Positions 33,137 through 41,386 of a DNA stretch of 64,000 bases are shown here, in pieces (the first letter of the stretch is position 1; each line of letters starts with the position of its first letter). Position numbers and translations under genes: made by a program. The notes beneath the pieces were generated by a model. It searched no databases. It was not told the origin of the DNA and saw only the letters and a program-made list of their open reading frames with translations. The stretch is from a bacterium. Its GTDB lineage: Bacteria; Auribacterota; Auribacteria; Auribacterales; Auribacteraceae. The stretch is from the NCBI GenBank assembly GCA_024233545.1, contig JACKPL010000001.1:1-64000 (forward strand), written 5' to 3'.

Positions 33137-34042
33137 TTAGAGCAGTGTAGCGCTTGCTTTTCCCATCGATGTTTTCTCGAGGGGGAAGAGCGTATCCATT
33201 TCATCGGACGTACAAATGTTGTCTTCTTTACTCATGCGGATTTGGTCGCAGGTTACTTCCGGTTTCTCTTTAATTTTTTCCATGAGCGATGCGATGACAT
33301 ACATCATCGGGCGCGGAAGGTGAACACACCGTTTTACGTGCCCTGATGTAACCATGCAGATGCATTCGGCTATTTGCTGAAGTGTTAGTACTTCTGGGCC
33401 GCCAAGCTGGATAGTTTTGTTGCGAGCAGTTCCTGTCAATCCTTTATAGATGCATTCTACTAAATCCATAATATAAATCGGCTGCATTTTATTCTGGCCG
33501 CTTCCGATCAGCGGAATGAATGAAAGTTTCTGTGTCAATCCGGCGAATCGTGCAATGAGTTTGCTGTTTCTATGCCCGTATAGTTTGCCGAATACTAATG
33601 AAGGCTGTAGAATGAGGTACGGAATGCCGCTTTGAATAATCTGTTGTTCTGCAAGAGCTTTTGTGCGGTGGTATTCGCCTGCCGCTTTCAGAGATGTTCC
33701 CAGTGCACTGACATAGACAATTGTTTTAATCTGTGCTTTTTGTGCCGCTTTAATCACCGTAGCGGTAATGTCCTTGTGTAAGTTCTCCATGGTCATATTT
33801 TTAGGTGCGTAAATACTCCCTACCAAATGCACCAGCAAATCGGTGCCTTTTAGTGCGGCGCAGACAGATGATTCATCGAAAAAATCCACCATTGTATAGG
33901 GAATGCCTGCGTTTTTTAATTCGGTTAAGTCGGTATTAGAGGTGTTTTGCTTAATAAGACCGACGCATTTTTCTCCCTTATCTTTCAAATAACGTGCTAA
34001 ATGTATGCCGATGTATCCCGAAACGCCGGTTATTGCTATCAT
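33137..34042 (-). CDS. Atypical SDR NAD(P)-dependent epimerase/dehydratase-like protein
   Basis: 301 residues with an N-terminal Rossmann fold: ITGVSGYIG (G6-x-x-G9-x-x-G12) binds NAD(P). YHRTK supplies the YxxxK pair, though it lies in the loosely conserved setting typical of atypical SDRs (NDUFA9/NmrA-like). Such proteins are often structural or redox-sensing rather than sugar epimerases, so no substrate is proposed. A GGAG ribosome site lies about 10 nt before ATG at 34042. It is the last gene of the minus-strand TonB/ExbBD operon, 74 nt after the DUF1573 gene, and its stop lies 6 nt from the stop of the giant gene. Confidence 0.8.
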   Translation of the reverse strand: MIAITGVSGYIGIHLARYLKDKGEKCVGLIKQNTSNTDLTELKNAGIPYTMVDFFDESSVCAALKGTDLLVHLVGSIYAPKNMTMENLHKDITATVIKAAQKAQIKTIVYVSALGTSLKAAGEYHRTKALAEQQIIQSGIPYLILQPSLVFGKLYGHRNSKLIARFAGLTQKLSFIPLIGSGQNKMQPIYIMDLVECIYKGLTGTARNKTIQLGGPEVLTLQQIAECICMVTSGHVKRCVHLPRPMMYVIASLMEKIKEKPEVTCDQIRMSKEDNICTSDEMDTLFPLEKTSMGKASATLL

Positions 34043-34116
34043 CTGTTTTGTTCTCCATATTCAATTGTAATGTATAGGGATATTTATAGAGATGGAACAG
34101 GGGAATGTCAATAATT

Positions 34117-34524
34117 TTATTCCGGAGTAGCCACGGCGTTTTCAGGAGGCGTTACGAATGCGATTGCGGAGATGACGGTGAGTTCCGGTTCAGGTTGGTT
34201 GGTTCGGATAAAAATACGCAATGTGTGCAAGCCGGGTTCTTTTAATGCCGCATTGAATGTTACGGTAAGAGTATGTGTTTCTCCGGCGGGAATGGAGCGG
34301 GTGTCTGTTTTTGCTGATAGGCAGATACAGCTTGTTCGAATAGCTTTAAGCTCAAGCGGTTGGTCGCCGGTATTTTGAATAAAGATTGACATGGTTCGTA
34401 CTTCTCCGAACCGGATGGTTTCAAAATTTATCGTTTCATTCGATACGGAGAGTTGCGGTGCGGCAAATAGTTTGAGGGAAATAAGCATAAATAATAAGGG
34501 GAAAAACAGGTACCGTTTACTCAC
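34117..34524 (-). CDS. Secreted DUF1573 (ASH-like) protein
   Basis: 135 residues from GTG at 34524. This start is preferred over ATG at 34548: GGAG lies 7 nt upstream, the start overlaps the exbD stop by 8 nt, and it yields a normal signal peptide (n-region SKRY, hydrophobic core, cleavage near LFA-APQ). The mature part is one Ig-like DUF1573 domain: F..IRFGEV, IQNTGDQPLEL, TSCICLS, SIPAGE, G.HTLRIFIRTN. DUF1573 proteins are periplasmic or surface proteins of unknown role, common in Bacteroidota, PVC and Omnitrophota. Its place in the operon ties it to energised envelope functions. Confidence 0.8.
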   Translation of the reverse strand: MSKRYLFFPLLFMLISLKLFAAPQLSVSNETINFETIRFGEVRTMSIFIQNTGDQPLELKAIRTSCICLSAKTDTRSIPAGETHTLTVTFNAALKEPGLHTLRIFIRTNQPEPELTVISAIAFVTPPENAVATPE

Positions 34525-34924
34525 TGTTTTTCTCCGTAAGAGCCGCAATGCTTCGAAACCCGATACTGCGAGCGGTGTCCATCACATAGACTACCACCTT
34601 ATACGGGACATTTTCGTCTGCTCTCATAATGAGGTTTGTTTCCCCTTTTTTCATAAATACGCCGGTGAGTTCTCTGTTCAGTTCGTCGTAGGCGATTTCT
34701 TCAGAATCAATGTAAATCGTGCCGTTACGGTCAATAGTTACGATGGTTTCATCGGACTCTTTCAGTTCGGCTGTTGCCGCGCTGGGAAGTGTTACATCGA
34801 TTGCTTGATTTTCTCGAAAGGTAGAAGAAACCATAAAAAAAATCAATAATAGAAAGAGCACGTCAATCAACGGCGTTAAATTTATTCCGAGATGTTTCTT
34901 GCGCTGTACAGGTTCTGAGAACAT
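34517..34924 (-). CDS. exbD: ExbD/TolR family proton-channel subunit
   Basis: 135 residues: short cytoplasmic N-terminus, one membrane helix starting NLTPLIDVLF with the conserved proton-binding Asp at D21, and a periplasmic domain. ExbD works with ExbB as an inner-membrane motor that uses the proton-motive force to drive a TonB- or TolA-like partner. It follows exbB after 34 nt and overlaps the DUF1573 gene. ExbD and TolR cannot be told apart from sequence alone; the neighbouring TonB-like gene favours ExbD. Confidence 0.9.
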   Translation of the reverse strand: MFSEPVQRKKHLGINLTPLIDVLFLLLIFFMVSSTFRENQAIDVTLPSAATAELKESDETIVTIDRNGTIYIDSEEIAYDELNRELTGVFMKKGETNLIMRADENVPYKVVVYVMDTARSIGFRSIAALTEKNSE

Positions 34925-34958
34925 ATTCCACCTTTATTAGAAAGGGTATAGTTGGCTT

Positions 34959-35576
34959 TTATTCAATGTTAATGCCATAAATTTTTCCGTACAGGGTCGT
35001 TATTTGCCGGTCAATTTCTCCGGTTAACGCCTCAACTTTTCGGGAAAGGAGCGTATAAGCGGCGAGTGTGGGAATCGCTACAGACAAACCGGCAACGGTT
35101 GTGATGAGCGCTTTCGATATCCCGCCTGAAAGAGCTTCCGCCTGTCCGATTCCTCCTTGAGAAATGGTAGAAAAAATTTCTATCATGCCGAGTACTGTTC
35201 CAAGTAGCCCCATAAGCGGTGTGATGGCGGCGATAAGTTCGAGCAGGAATAGCCCGCGGTCTAACCCTTTTGTTTCTTGACGGCCTGATATTTTCACCAA
35301 ATCCGCCGCGGTTTCATGCGCTAAATGGTCGTTGGTCAATAACTTTTTTGTGATGATAGAAAAAGGTGTTTTTAACTTTGTGCAGAGTGCAAGAATCGGT
35401 CCCTTGTTCGATACTGTAAAATGGTCGATATGCGTTATCAGTGTTTGCGGAATAATCTTTGATTTTCTAAGCGCGATAATCCGTTCGATAACAACAGTGA
35501 CTGCAAGAATCGAACAGAACATTATAGGTATCATGATGAACCCGCCCTGTTCGATCATAGTAAATAACGAACTCAT
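34959..35576 (-). CDS. exbB: ExbB/TolQ/MotA family proton-channel protein
   Basis: 205 residues with three membrane helices: residues about 12-30, then a pair that includes AAITPLMGLLGTVLGMIEIF and ALITTVAGLSVAIPTLAAY. The Thr/Pro/Gly-rich pattern of the last two helices is the MotA_TolQ_ExbB signature. It forms the stator pentamer around ExbD. It lies 21 nt after the TonB-like gene, in one operon. Confidence 0.92.
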   Translation of the reverse strand: MSSLFTMIEQGGFIMIPIMFCSILAVTVVIERIIALRKSKIIPQTLITHIDHFTVSNKGPILALCTKLKTPFSIITKKLLTNDHLAHETAADLVKISGRQETKGLDRGLFLLELIAAITPLMGLLGTVLGMIEIFSTISQGGIGQAEALSGGISKALITTVAGLSVAIPTLAAYTLLSRKVEALTGEIDRQITTLYGKIYGINIE

Positions 35577-35597
35577 GGTAAGTGCCTCCCGTATGAA

Positions 35598-36629
35598 TTA
35601 CCGGATATCATATCCGAAAGTTGTTAACATCCAAAGCTCTTTTTTGCCGGTTTTTTGAATATATTCTTCGGGTAGAGGCTCAAACTGTGCCGATTGATGG
35701 ATCGCTTCAAGGCAGTCTGTTCCGAAAAACTGGTTCCCGAATTGTTCGAGTATTTTGCTGTACACAACATTGCCGTTTTGATCCAGCTTAAAAACAACAA
35801 TGGCGCCGCTTGAAAACATTTCCGTCTGATAAAATTTTGTAAGACGCATTTTCCATTCAGGCGCAATCTTTTTCTTAATTCCGGCAATGTATTCACCCAT
35901 GGAATGTTTTCGTATATTGAACTGTATTTGGTCACGAATTGCGGCAAATGAATCTTTATCGCCTGAGTAATTATGAATAAGTTCGTCGAGAATGCCGTCT
36001 GCAGATTGCCCGGGCGGAGATGGCGCTGTTTCCATGGGAACCGTTTGGTCCGGTTGTTGTAGCGCCGGTTCTTGTTTCAAAAAAACCGTTTCATCAGGCG
36101 GTTGTGTCGTTTCTGTATCATTTTCCAAGACTGTTTCTTGAGAGGGTTCCGGCTTATGAATGATTACTTCGCCGGAGGTTGTTTCTAACGGTTCGGTTTT
36201 TGAAGCCTGCTTTTCGATTTGTTCCGGCTGTTCTGAAATATCAGCCGGAGCAGGTTGCTGAAAAGGTGGAGCTGAAGGTTGAGGCATCGGCGTATTTTGT
36301 CCGGTATGTTCAGCTGTTTTAAGCGACTCTGTTCCCCTATCATCAGGAATAGCCGGCTGATTTGGAGCGTCGTTTGTATCTGCAGGTTCTGTCGGCTGTG
36401 CCGCTCTATTGCTTTCGTCTGAGACAAGATGAGTCGGCTGTTCCGGTTCCTTTGGTGAATCTTTGCGGGATTCAGTAAATTTCAATTGCAAAGGGGGGCG
36501 TTGCAATTCAGGTAACGGTATGCGTTGAGATGGGTGATGAAAAAAAGTCTCTGTCCCTTCAAAAGAGTTATATGAAGGATGATTGATGCAAGAAACGAGA
36601 AAAAATAAACAGAATAATACGGTTTTCAT
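35598..36629 (-). CDS. TonB/TolA-like protein with lipoprotein signal
   Basis: 343 residues from ATG at 36629. A longer frame begins at TTG 36674, but the ATG has an AGAGGA site just upstream and starts a clean signal sequence ending in the lipobox LVSC (Cys14). Residues about 45-200 are low complexity, rich in Pro, Gln, Glu and Thr, as in TonB spacers. The C-terminus (GAIVVFKLDQNGNVVYSKI, GNQFFG, CLEAIHQSAQFEPLPEE) matches the TonB/TolA C-terminal fold. Position ahead of exbB and exbD supports a TonB-type energy transducer. A classical TonB is anchored by an uncleaved helix, so the lipobox is odd. Confidence 0.75.
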   Translation of the reverse strand: MKTVLFCLFFLVSCINHPSYNSFEGTETFFHHPSQRIPLPELQRPPLQLKFTESRKDSPKEPEQPTHLVSDESNRAAQPTEPADTNDAPNQPAIPDDRGTESLKTAEHTGQNTPMPQPSAPPFQQPAPADISEQPEQIEKQASKTEPLETTSGEVIIHKPEPSQETVLENDTETTQPPDETVFLKQEPALQQPDQTVPMETAPSPPGQSADGILDELIHNYSGDKDSFAAIRDQIQFNIRKHSMGEYIAGIKKKIAPEWKMRLTKFYQTEMFSSGAIVVFKLDQNGNVVYSKILEQFGNQFFGTDCLEAIHQSAQFEPLPEEYIQKTGKKELWMLTTFGYDIR

Positions 36630-36735
36630 GTTCCTCTGAACACAAATTTTAAGTGAGGTTATGAAATAATACAAAAATTATGAATATAAATATAGAATAA
36701 CATGACTGTATTCAGTTTAAAAGAGGATTATTACA

Positions 36736-36765
36736 TTGACAGGAATCTATAGCGGTATATAGAAT
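36736..36765 (+). promoter_or_regulatory. Predicted sigma-70 promoter of lpxD
   Basis: TTGACA (36736-36741) followed by an 18-nt spacer and TAGAAT (36760-36765); TATAGA at 36758 with a 16-nt spacer is an alternative -10. It would start the transcript near 36772, leaving a leader of about 35 nt. Divergent to the TonB operon start at 36629. Confidence 0.55.
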
Positions 36766-36806
36766 TGACGACATTGCATAATGACACACCACAAGGAGAC
36801 AATAAG

Positions 36807-37859
36807 ATGGAAAAAAGCATAGCTGAAATTGCCGGCCTGCTTCAAGCAGAGTTAGAAGGTGACCCTAATTTAACCATATCCGGTTTAGCTGAAATTGACA
36901 CTGCTCAGTCCGGGCATATCGTATTTGCTGAAAATGAAGCATGGTTTGCGCGCGCCGAAGCTTCGGAGGCAAGCGCAATTATAATTCCCCGCGACATTAA
37001 ACGAGGCAAAAAGACCGTTCTAAAAATAGATAAACCCAAAATGGCGTTCGGCATGCTGATGCATATATATGCGCCGCCGCTCAATTTCAGCAAAGGAATA
37101 CATCCCACTGCTGTTATTGGAACTAATGCCGTACTGGATGACAATGTTTCGATTCAGCCTTATGCGGTTGTAGATAACGGTGCAGTAATCGGTAAGGGAA
37201 CGGTTATCGGCGCTCATTGTTATGTTGGGCAAAATGCGGTTATCGGTGAGAAATGCATTTTGCATGCGCATTCTGTGGTATATGCACGTATGCGGCTTGG
37301 AAACAAAGTTATTCTTCATTCCGGAGTCATTGTCGGTCCTGATGGGTTTGGGTATGTCGAGCACAACAAAAAACGGGTAAAAGTGCCGCAAATCGGTATT
37401 GTGGTTATTGGCGACGATGTGGAAATCGGTTCCAATACGACAATCGATCGGGCAACATTAGGAGAAACACGCATTGGTGCCGGTACAAAAATCGATAATC
37501 TGGTTCAGATTGCACATAATGATTTAATAGGAGAGAATTGTATTTTTTGTGCTCAATCAGGTGTTTCGGGCAGTACAAAAGTGGGTAATAACGTTATCGT
37601 AGCAGGGCAAGCGGGATTAGGAGACCACGTAACGATTGAAGATAACGTTGTAGTCGGCGCACAAGCGGGAATTCCTTCCAATAAACTTATTCGCGGCAAT
37701 CAGATGGTATTCGGTGCACCCGCACGCAATGCTGATGATATGAAAAAACAGATGGGCGCTCAATTAAGGTTGCCTAAACTCGTTGAAAAAGTCAAACAAC
37801 TCGAAGAACAAATACAGCGCATGGAAACCTTGCTTGAAAAAATACCGTCTGATAGATAA
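36807..37859 (+). CDS. lpxD: UDP-3-O-acylglucosamine N-acyltransferase
   Basis: 350 residues from ATG 36807, which has AAGGAG 8 nt upstream; the TTG at 36765 lies inside the promoter. LpxD adds the second acyl chain to UDP-3-O-acyl-glucosamine in the third step of lipid A synthesis, in the cytoplasm with acyl-ACP. The N-terminal LpxD domain is followed by a left-handed beta-helix of hexapeptide repeats (VSIQPYAVV, GTVIGAHCYVG and so on). GPDGFGY and the catalytic His in NLVQIAHN (H237) are present. A C-terminal helix closes the trimer. The length is normal. It shows that the host makes lipid A. Not linked here to lpxA, fabZ or bamA, the usual neighbours in Proteobacteria. Confidence 0.95.
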   Translation: MEKSIAEIAGLLQAELEGDPNLTISGLAEIDTAQSGHIVFAENEAWFARAEASEASAIIIPRDIKRGKKTVLKIDKPKMAFGMLMHIYAPPLNFSKGIHPTAVIGTNAVLDDNVSIQPYAVVDNGAVIGKGTVIGAHCYVGQNAVIGEKCILHAHSVVYARMRLGNKVILHSGVIVGPDGFGYVEHNKKRVKVPQIGIVVIGDDVEIGSNTTIDRATLGETRIGAGTKIDNLVQIAHNDLIGENCIFCAQSGVSGSTKVGNNVIVAGQAGLGDHVTIEDNVVVGAQAGIPSNKLIRGNQMVFGAPARNADDMKKQMGAQLRLPKLVEKVKQLEEQIQRMETLLEKIPSDR

Positions 37860-37861
37860 GT

Positions 37862-38485
37862 TCAACCGGTATACGGATTATATTGTTTTTCTTCCCCGAT
37901 GGTTGTTCCGCCGCCGTGTCCGGGATAGACAGTCAAAAAATCATGCATGGTGAACAGTTTATTTTTTATACTGGAAATAAGCTGTTGGAAGTTTCCGCCG
38001 GGAAGGTCTGTTCTGCCGATAGACCGCTGAAAGAGTGTATCGCCGGCAAACAGGTATTCATCAGTATAAAAACAAACGCCGCCGGGAGTATGGCCAGGGG
38101 TATGCAGTGCTTTCAGAGTATATTTTCCAAACGAAAACAAGTCGCCTTCATGGATAAACGTATCAGGCAATGGAACGTCGCTGATCCTGATACCATATAA
38201 CCCTGCTTGTTGCCGGGCAGTAGCGACCAGCGGAAGATCGTCCGGATGGATAGCAATAGGGATATCTTTAAGGGCTTCTTTGAGCGGGGCAAGCCCGCCG
38301 CAGTGGTCAAAATGCCCATGTGTGAGTAGGATAAATTTTATTGTCAACGACAAATCTTTTATCAAGGTTTTCAACTGGTTGGTATCAAACGCTGGATCAA
38401 TGACAATTCCTTCGTGCGTTTGTTCGCAACAGAGAACGTAGCAGTTTGTGTCAAATGGCCCGCTTGTTATCATCCTAATTATCAT
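37862..38485 (-). CDS. Metallo-beta-lactamase-fold hydrolase (GloB-like)
   Basis: 207 residues. THGHFDHCGG (H56, H58, D60, H61), HTPGHTPGG, AGDTLF and YPGHGGGT are the complete set of metal ligands of the glyoxalase II-like branch. Members hydrolyse thioesters such as hydroxyacylglutathione or act on related small substrates; the exact substrate is unclear. It is a little shorter than true GloB (about 250), which has an extra C-terminal helical domain, and so fits the broader YcbL-like group. AGGAGGA is 11 nt before ATG 38485. Its stop lies 2 nt from the lpxD stop. It appears monocistronic. Confidence 0.88.
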   Translation of the reverse strand: MIIRMITSGPFDTNCYVLCCEQTHEGIVIDPAFDTNQLKTLIKDLSLTIKFILLTHGHFDHCGGLAPLKEALKDIPIAIHPDDLPLVATARQQAGLYGIRISDVPLPDTFIHEGDLFSFGKYTLKALHTPGHTPGGVCFYTDEYLFAGDTLFQRSIGRTDLPGGNFQQLISSIKNKLFTMHDFLTVYPGHGGGTTIGEEKQYNPYTG

Positions 38486-38565
38486 TTTATTTTATATCCT
38501 CCTCTTCAATACAGAAAATATCACTATGCTGTTTTTTGAACTTTTGAGTTCGAACGTTATCTGTT

Positions 38566-38594
38566 TTTATAGTCTTTTTATACGTAATGCGCAA
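38566..38594 (-). promoter_or_regulatory. Possible promoter of the GloB-like gene
   Basis: On the minus strand TTGCGC (38594-38589), 17 nt, then TATAAA (38571-38566). Only the first half of the -35 matches consensus. Between it and the gene lies the inverted repeat GAACT-TTTG-AGTTC (38538-38551), a possible operator or RNA hairpin. Confidence 0.35.
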
Positions 38595-38671
38595 TAGGAT
38601 TTACCATCTGCTTGAAAATAATAAATTTTTTTATAAAACCCGAAAATATTTTATATAAATATATAAAGATA

Positions 38672-38700
38672 TTGACTTATGTATAAATAGGATTTATTAT
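38672..38700 (+). promoter_or_regulatory. Strong sigma-70 promoter of the small gene
   Basis: TTGACT (38672-38677), exactly 17 nt, then TATTAT (38695-38700). The preceding 60 nt are almost pure A/T, like an UP element. Transcription would begin near 38707, 45 nt before the ATG at 38752. This is the best promoter match in the window. Confidence 0.75.
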
Positions 38701-38751
38701 TGTTTAAGGTTTTGTTTGCCCATAAAAATTCCAGTGCAGGAGGAGTGAGTT

Positions 38752-38923
38752 ATGAAAAAAAATTGAAGTCGTTGACCTCTACGGGATAGATTACAGCAAA
38801 ATGACAGATAAAATTAACGAAGTTATGCAGGTTTTGCAAAACAGCGGGAAAAAAATTGTCGATTTTCGCGTTCTCGGTTCCGCACTTAATAAGTGTGCAG
38901 TATTCCTTATGTATGAAGATTAA
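38752..38923 (+). CDS. Small conserved-looking gene with a -1 type break at an A8 run
   Basis: A perfect AGGAGGAG ribosome site (38738-38745) stands 6 nt before ATG 38752, but translation from it stops after four codons (TGA 38764). If one A of the A8 run (38755-38762) is skipped, ATG joins an open frame of 55 further codons ending at TAA 38921. The product would be about 56 residues: a charged start (KKIEVVDLYGIDY), one helix (MTDKINEVMQVLQ) and a strand pair ending in NKCAVFLMY. It vaguely resembles small alpha/beta proteins such as Cse60, but I do not recognise it. Own promoter and terminator argue it is a real gene. The break may be a sequencing error, slippage or phase variation. Confidence 0.6.
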
Positions 38924-38943
38924 CAACATTTCTCAATAAACTC

Positions 38944-38977
38944 AAAAAGCCGCCCTCTTTTAAGGGTGGCTTTTTTT
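38944..38977 (+). terminator. Intrinsic terminator after the small gene
   Basis: Stem AGCCGCCCT (38948-38956) pairs with AGGGTGGCT (38963-38971) with one G-U pair and a 6-nt loop, followed by a run of T to 38977. The A-run on the left arm means it could also work on the other strand. It separates the small gene from the pel operon. Confidence 0.85.
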
Positions 38978-39000
38978 ATAAGTGTTCGTCCGACGATACT

Positions 39001-39014
39001 GTAACTCCAGTTAC
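39001..39014. promoter_or_regulatory. Inverted repeat upstream of pelA
   Basis: Perfect 6-2-6 palindrome GTAACT-CC-AGTTAC about 145 nt before the pelA start. Compact and G/C-framed within A/T-rich DNA, it could be an operator of the pel operon. I found no convincing -35/-10 pair between it and pelA; TATAAA at 39088 lacks a -35. Confidence 0.3.
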
Positions 39015-39100
39015 CACGATTATTAATTCACTGTGTTTCCCTCAGATTTTGGTTCGATTTAGGTTAAATTTATTCAAAGAATTCCGATATAAATTCTGTG

Positions 39101-39144
39101 TAACTGCGCATGCAGAGGAATAAATGCAGTTAATGCCCAAATAG
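39101..39144 (+). promoter_or_regulatory. pelA leader: hairpin and six-codon mini-ORF
   Basis: TAACTGC (39101-39107) and GCAGTTA (39126-39132) form a 7-bp stem whose loop holds AGAGGA and the ATG of a mini-ORF (ATG 39124, reading MQLMPK, stop TAG 39142-39144). The mini-ORF ends 13 nt before the pelA ATG. It could couple or attenuate translation of pelA. No known riboswitch was recognised. Confidence 0.3.
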
Positions 39145-39157
39145 GAATTTTTTTGAG

Positions 39158-41386
39158 ATGCTGTGCGCTAACAAAAACATGGCTACAACAGTATGTTTCT
39201 TGATCATCCTTCAGATGGCAATCTGCTGGTTGAGTGTGGATATATTTGGAGAAAATACAGAACAGCATGAGAACGTGCAAGTTATATCTCGTTCGATTCT
39301 TGCGGTTTTTGATTCTGCTGAAGAACCGACAGCCGATGCAACGCGAATTCATAAAAAGCTTGAAGTATTCCTCAATCATCAGGGATGCGTAGTTGAGTAC
39401 CATGACATTGCGGCAGGACTGCCTTCGGATGAAACGATGTGCCGTTACCGGGGAATAATCACATGGTTTGGCGATAATACAATGCGGAGTCCGGAAAATT
39501 ACCTCAAATGGCTTGCAAAACAAATAGATAATAATATCAAAGTTGTTATCTTGGAATTTCTCGGCGCATCAATTGGACAAGATGGGCGGGTTGTAGACCG
39601 TAGCCTTATCGATGAGATATATAAAAAATTCGGTGTCGAATATAAAGATGATACAACCGATGAAATAGTAAAAATAGAGCTGGTCTATAAAGACTCAGAA
39701 GTAATAGAATTTGAGCGCAAATTAGATTTCGAATTAGATTTATACACTCATTTTTCACAGATAGACAATGCAAACAAAAATTATCTTGTTTTAAAAAGAA
39801 ACGATATCCCCGATAGCGAATCCCCCGTCGTGTTCACCTGTAAAGCAGGGGGAATCGTATCTCCTACGTATGTGTATTATCGTTCGGAGGAAAATTTTAA
39901 AACAAAGTTAAGAATCAATCCCTTTATGTTCTTTTCCGAGGCTTTTCAGTTAAAAGGAATGCCGGCGCCAGATGTAACGACTCGAAACGGATGCCGTATC
40001 GTTTTTTCTCATATTGACGGCGATGCATTTATTAGCCTCTGCCGTTTTGATACCACGCGATTATGTTCGGAAGTTATCTATGATGAAATATTGTGCAACT
40101 ACGTCATTCCTATCTCTGTGTCAGTTGTAGTCGGCGAATTGATAACGGGAAGAGAACTGCCATGGATTAAAGGCGAAAAAGACCTTAATCAAATAGCCCG
40201 CATGATATATTCTCTGCCGCATATCCAGCCGGCATCCCATACGTATACCCATCCGTTGGATTGGAGCAGGAAAATCGTTGCGATACATATTCCCGGTTAT
40301 TCAGAAAAAATTTCTTCAGAAACCCATCACATTTTGGAAGAATCAAGTTACGAAAGCCTCACTATGGAATTGAGTGTAGCGAATGTTGGCGATGAGGAAT
40401 TTGCACAAAAAGAACTGGTTGATTCGATCGAATATATAAATACAGAATTGCTGAGCGGAACTGAAAAATATTGCAGTCTCGTTTTTTGGTCGGGTAATTG
40501 CCTGCCTCAAAGCTTCGTTCATGATGTTGTCAGGGAAAAAAATATCCGTTCTATTAACGGCGGCGACCCTGTTTTTGATGAAGTGTATGATTCGTATTCG
40601 CAATTGTGCCCGTTGTACCGTCCGTTAGCAGGAGGCAGACAGGTTTATACTGCGGCATGTAACGAGAACATATACACCGGTTTATGGAGCGGGCCGTTCT
40701 ATGGATACGCAAGTGTGATTGACACGTTTCAGCATACTGAATCGCCTGTCCGGATAAAACCGATTAACATATATTACCATTTTTACAGCGGAGAACGTAT
40801 GGCTTCTCTTAATGCTCTGCAAAAAGTATATGATTATGCACTAGAACAAGAAAGCTATCCGATATACACGTCAGAATACATTGATTCTGTCTATGATTGG
40901 ATCGATACAAGACTATACGTCCTTCAAGACGGGACAGGCTATCGAATTGTCAATAGCGGCAAATGCCGGACAGTGCGTATTGACCATGAGAAGCGTTTCC
41001 CTGACTTATCGCGTTCATCCGGCGTAATCGGTTTTCTTTTCTATCAAGATTCTCTCTATGTTCATCTAGATGATTCAGGCAGTTATGAGCTGTGGCTGAG
41101 TTCTGCAAAACCGACGCAACCGTACCTTGTAAAATCAACCGCTGAAATAAAAAATTATATCTTTGAAAAAAATTCGGTTTCTTTTGATGTATATGGTTTC
41201 GGTGCAGTATATTGTGTGTTTAAAAATCTTGTGCCGAACAGCATATATGTTCTTGAGACAACAGGCGAGCCGATCCGAATCGAAACAGATTCGGATGGTA
41301 CGCTTGATGTAATTTTACCGGAAAACCCTTCTATTAAAGAAGAGTATCATGTACGCATTACACTTCAGGATGGCGAACGCTCATGA
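39158..41386 (+). CDS. pelA: PelA-like polysaccharide deacetylase
   Basis: 742 residues starting with a hydrophobic signal or anchor (residues about 9-30). PelA partly deacetylates the Pel polysaccharide (galactosamine-rich) in the periplasm. The deacetylase core shows FSHIDGDAF (D287, D289) and PASHTYTHPLDW (H361, H365), the carbohydrate esterase metal site. A reductase-like domain precedes it (about 45-240), and a C-terminal beta domain with catalytic-looking DxH elements follows. Pseudomonas PelA is about 950 residues and starts with a glycoside hydrolase domain; here there is no space for it. First gene of the operon; overlaps pelB by 4 nt (ATGA). Confidence 0.85.
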   Translation: MLCANKNMATTVCFLIILQMAICWLSVDIFGENTEQHENVQVISRSILAVFDSAEEPTADATRIHKKLEVFLNHQGCVVEYHDIAAGLPSDETMCRYRGIITWFGDNTMRSPENYLKWLAKQIDNNIKVVILEFLGASIGQDGRVVDRSLIDEIYKKFGVEYKDDTTDEIVKIELVYKDSEVIEFERKLDFELDLYTHFSQIDNANKNYLVLKRNDIPDSESPVVFTCKAGGIVSPTYVYYRSEENFKTKLRINPFMFFSEAFQLKGMPAPDVTTRNGCRIVFSHIDGDAFISLCRFDTTRLCSEVIYDEILCNYVIPISVSVVVGELITGRELPWIKGEKDLNQIARMIYSLPHIQPASHTYTHPLDWSRKIVAIHIPGYSEKISSETHHILEESSYESLTMELSVANVGDEEFAQKELVDSIEYINTELLSGTEKYCSLVFWSGNCLPQSFVHDVVREKNIRSINGGDPVFDEVYDSYSQLCPLYRPLAGGRQVYTAACNENIYTGLWSGPFYGYASVIDTFQHTESPVRIKPINIYYHFYSGERMASLNALQKVYDYALEQESYPIYTSEYIDSVYDWIDTRLYVLQDGTGYRIVNSGKCRTVRIDHEKRFPDLSRSSGVIGFLFYQDSLYVHLDDSGSYELWLSSAKPTQPYLVKSTAEIKNYIFEKNSVSFDVYGFGAVYCVFKNLVPNSIYVLETTGEPIRIETDSDGTLDVILPENPSIKEEYHVRITLQDGERS

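Noticed and set aside
33131..33346. Plus-strand frame of 71 codons directly after the giant gene
   Set aside because: No start context; antisense to the SDR gene, whose Rossmann motifs fix the true strand.
36765..36806. TTG start giving LpxD 14 extra residues
   Set aside because: Overlaps the predicted -10 and lacks a ribosome site; ATG 36807 has AAGGAG at good spacing and fits the family's N-terminus.
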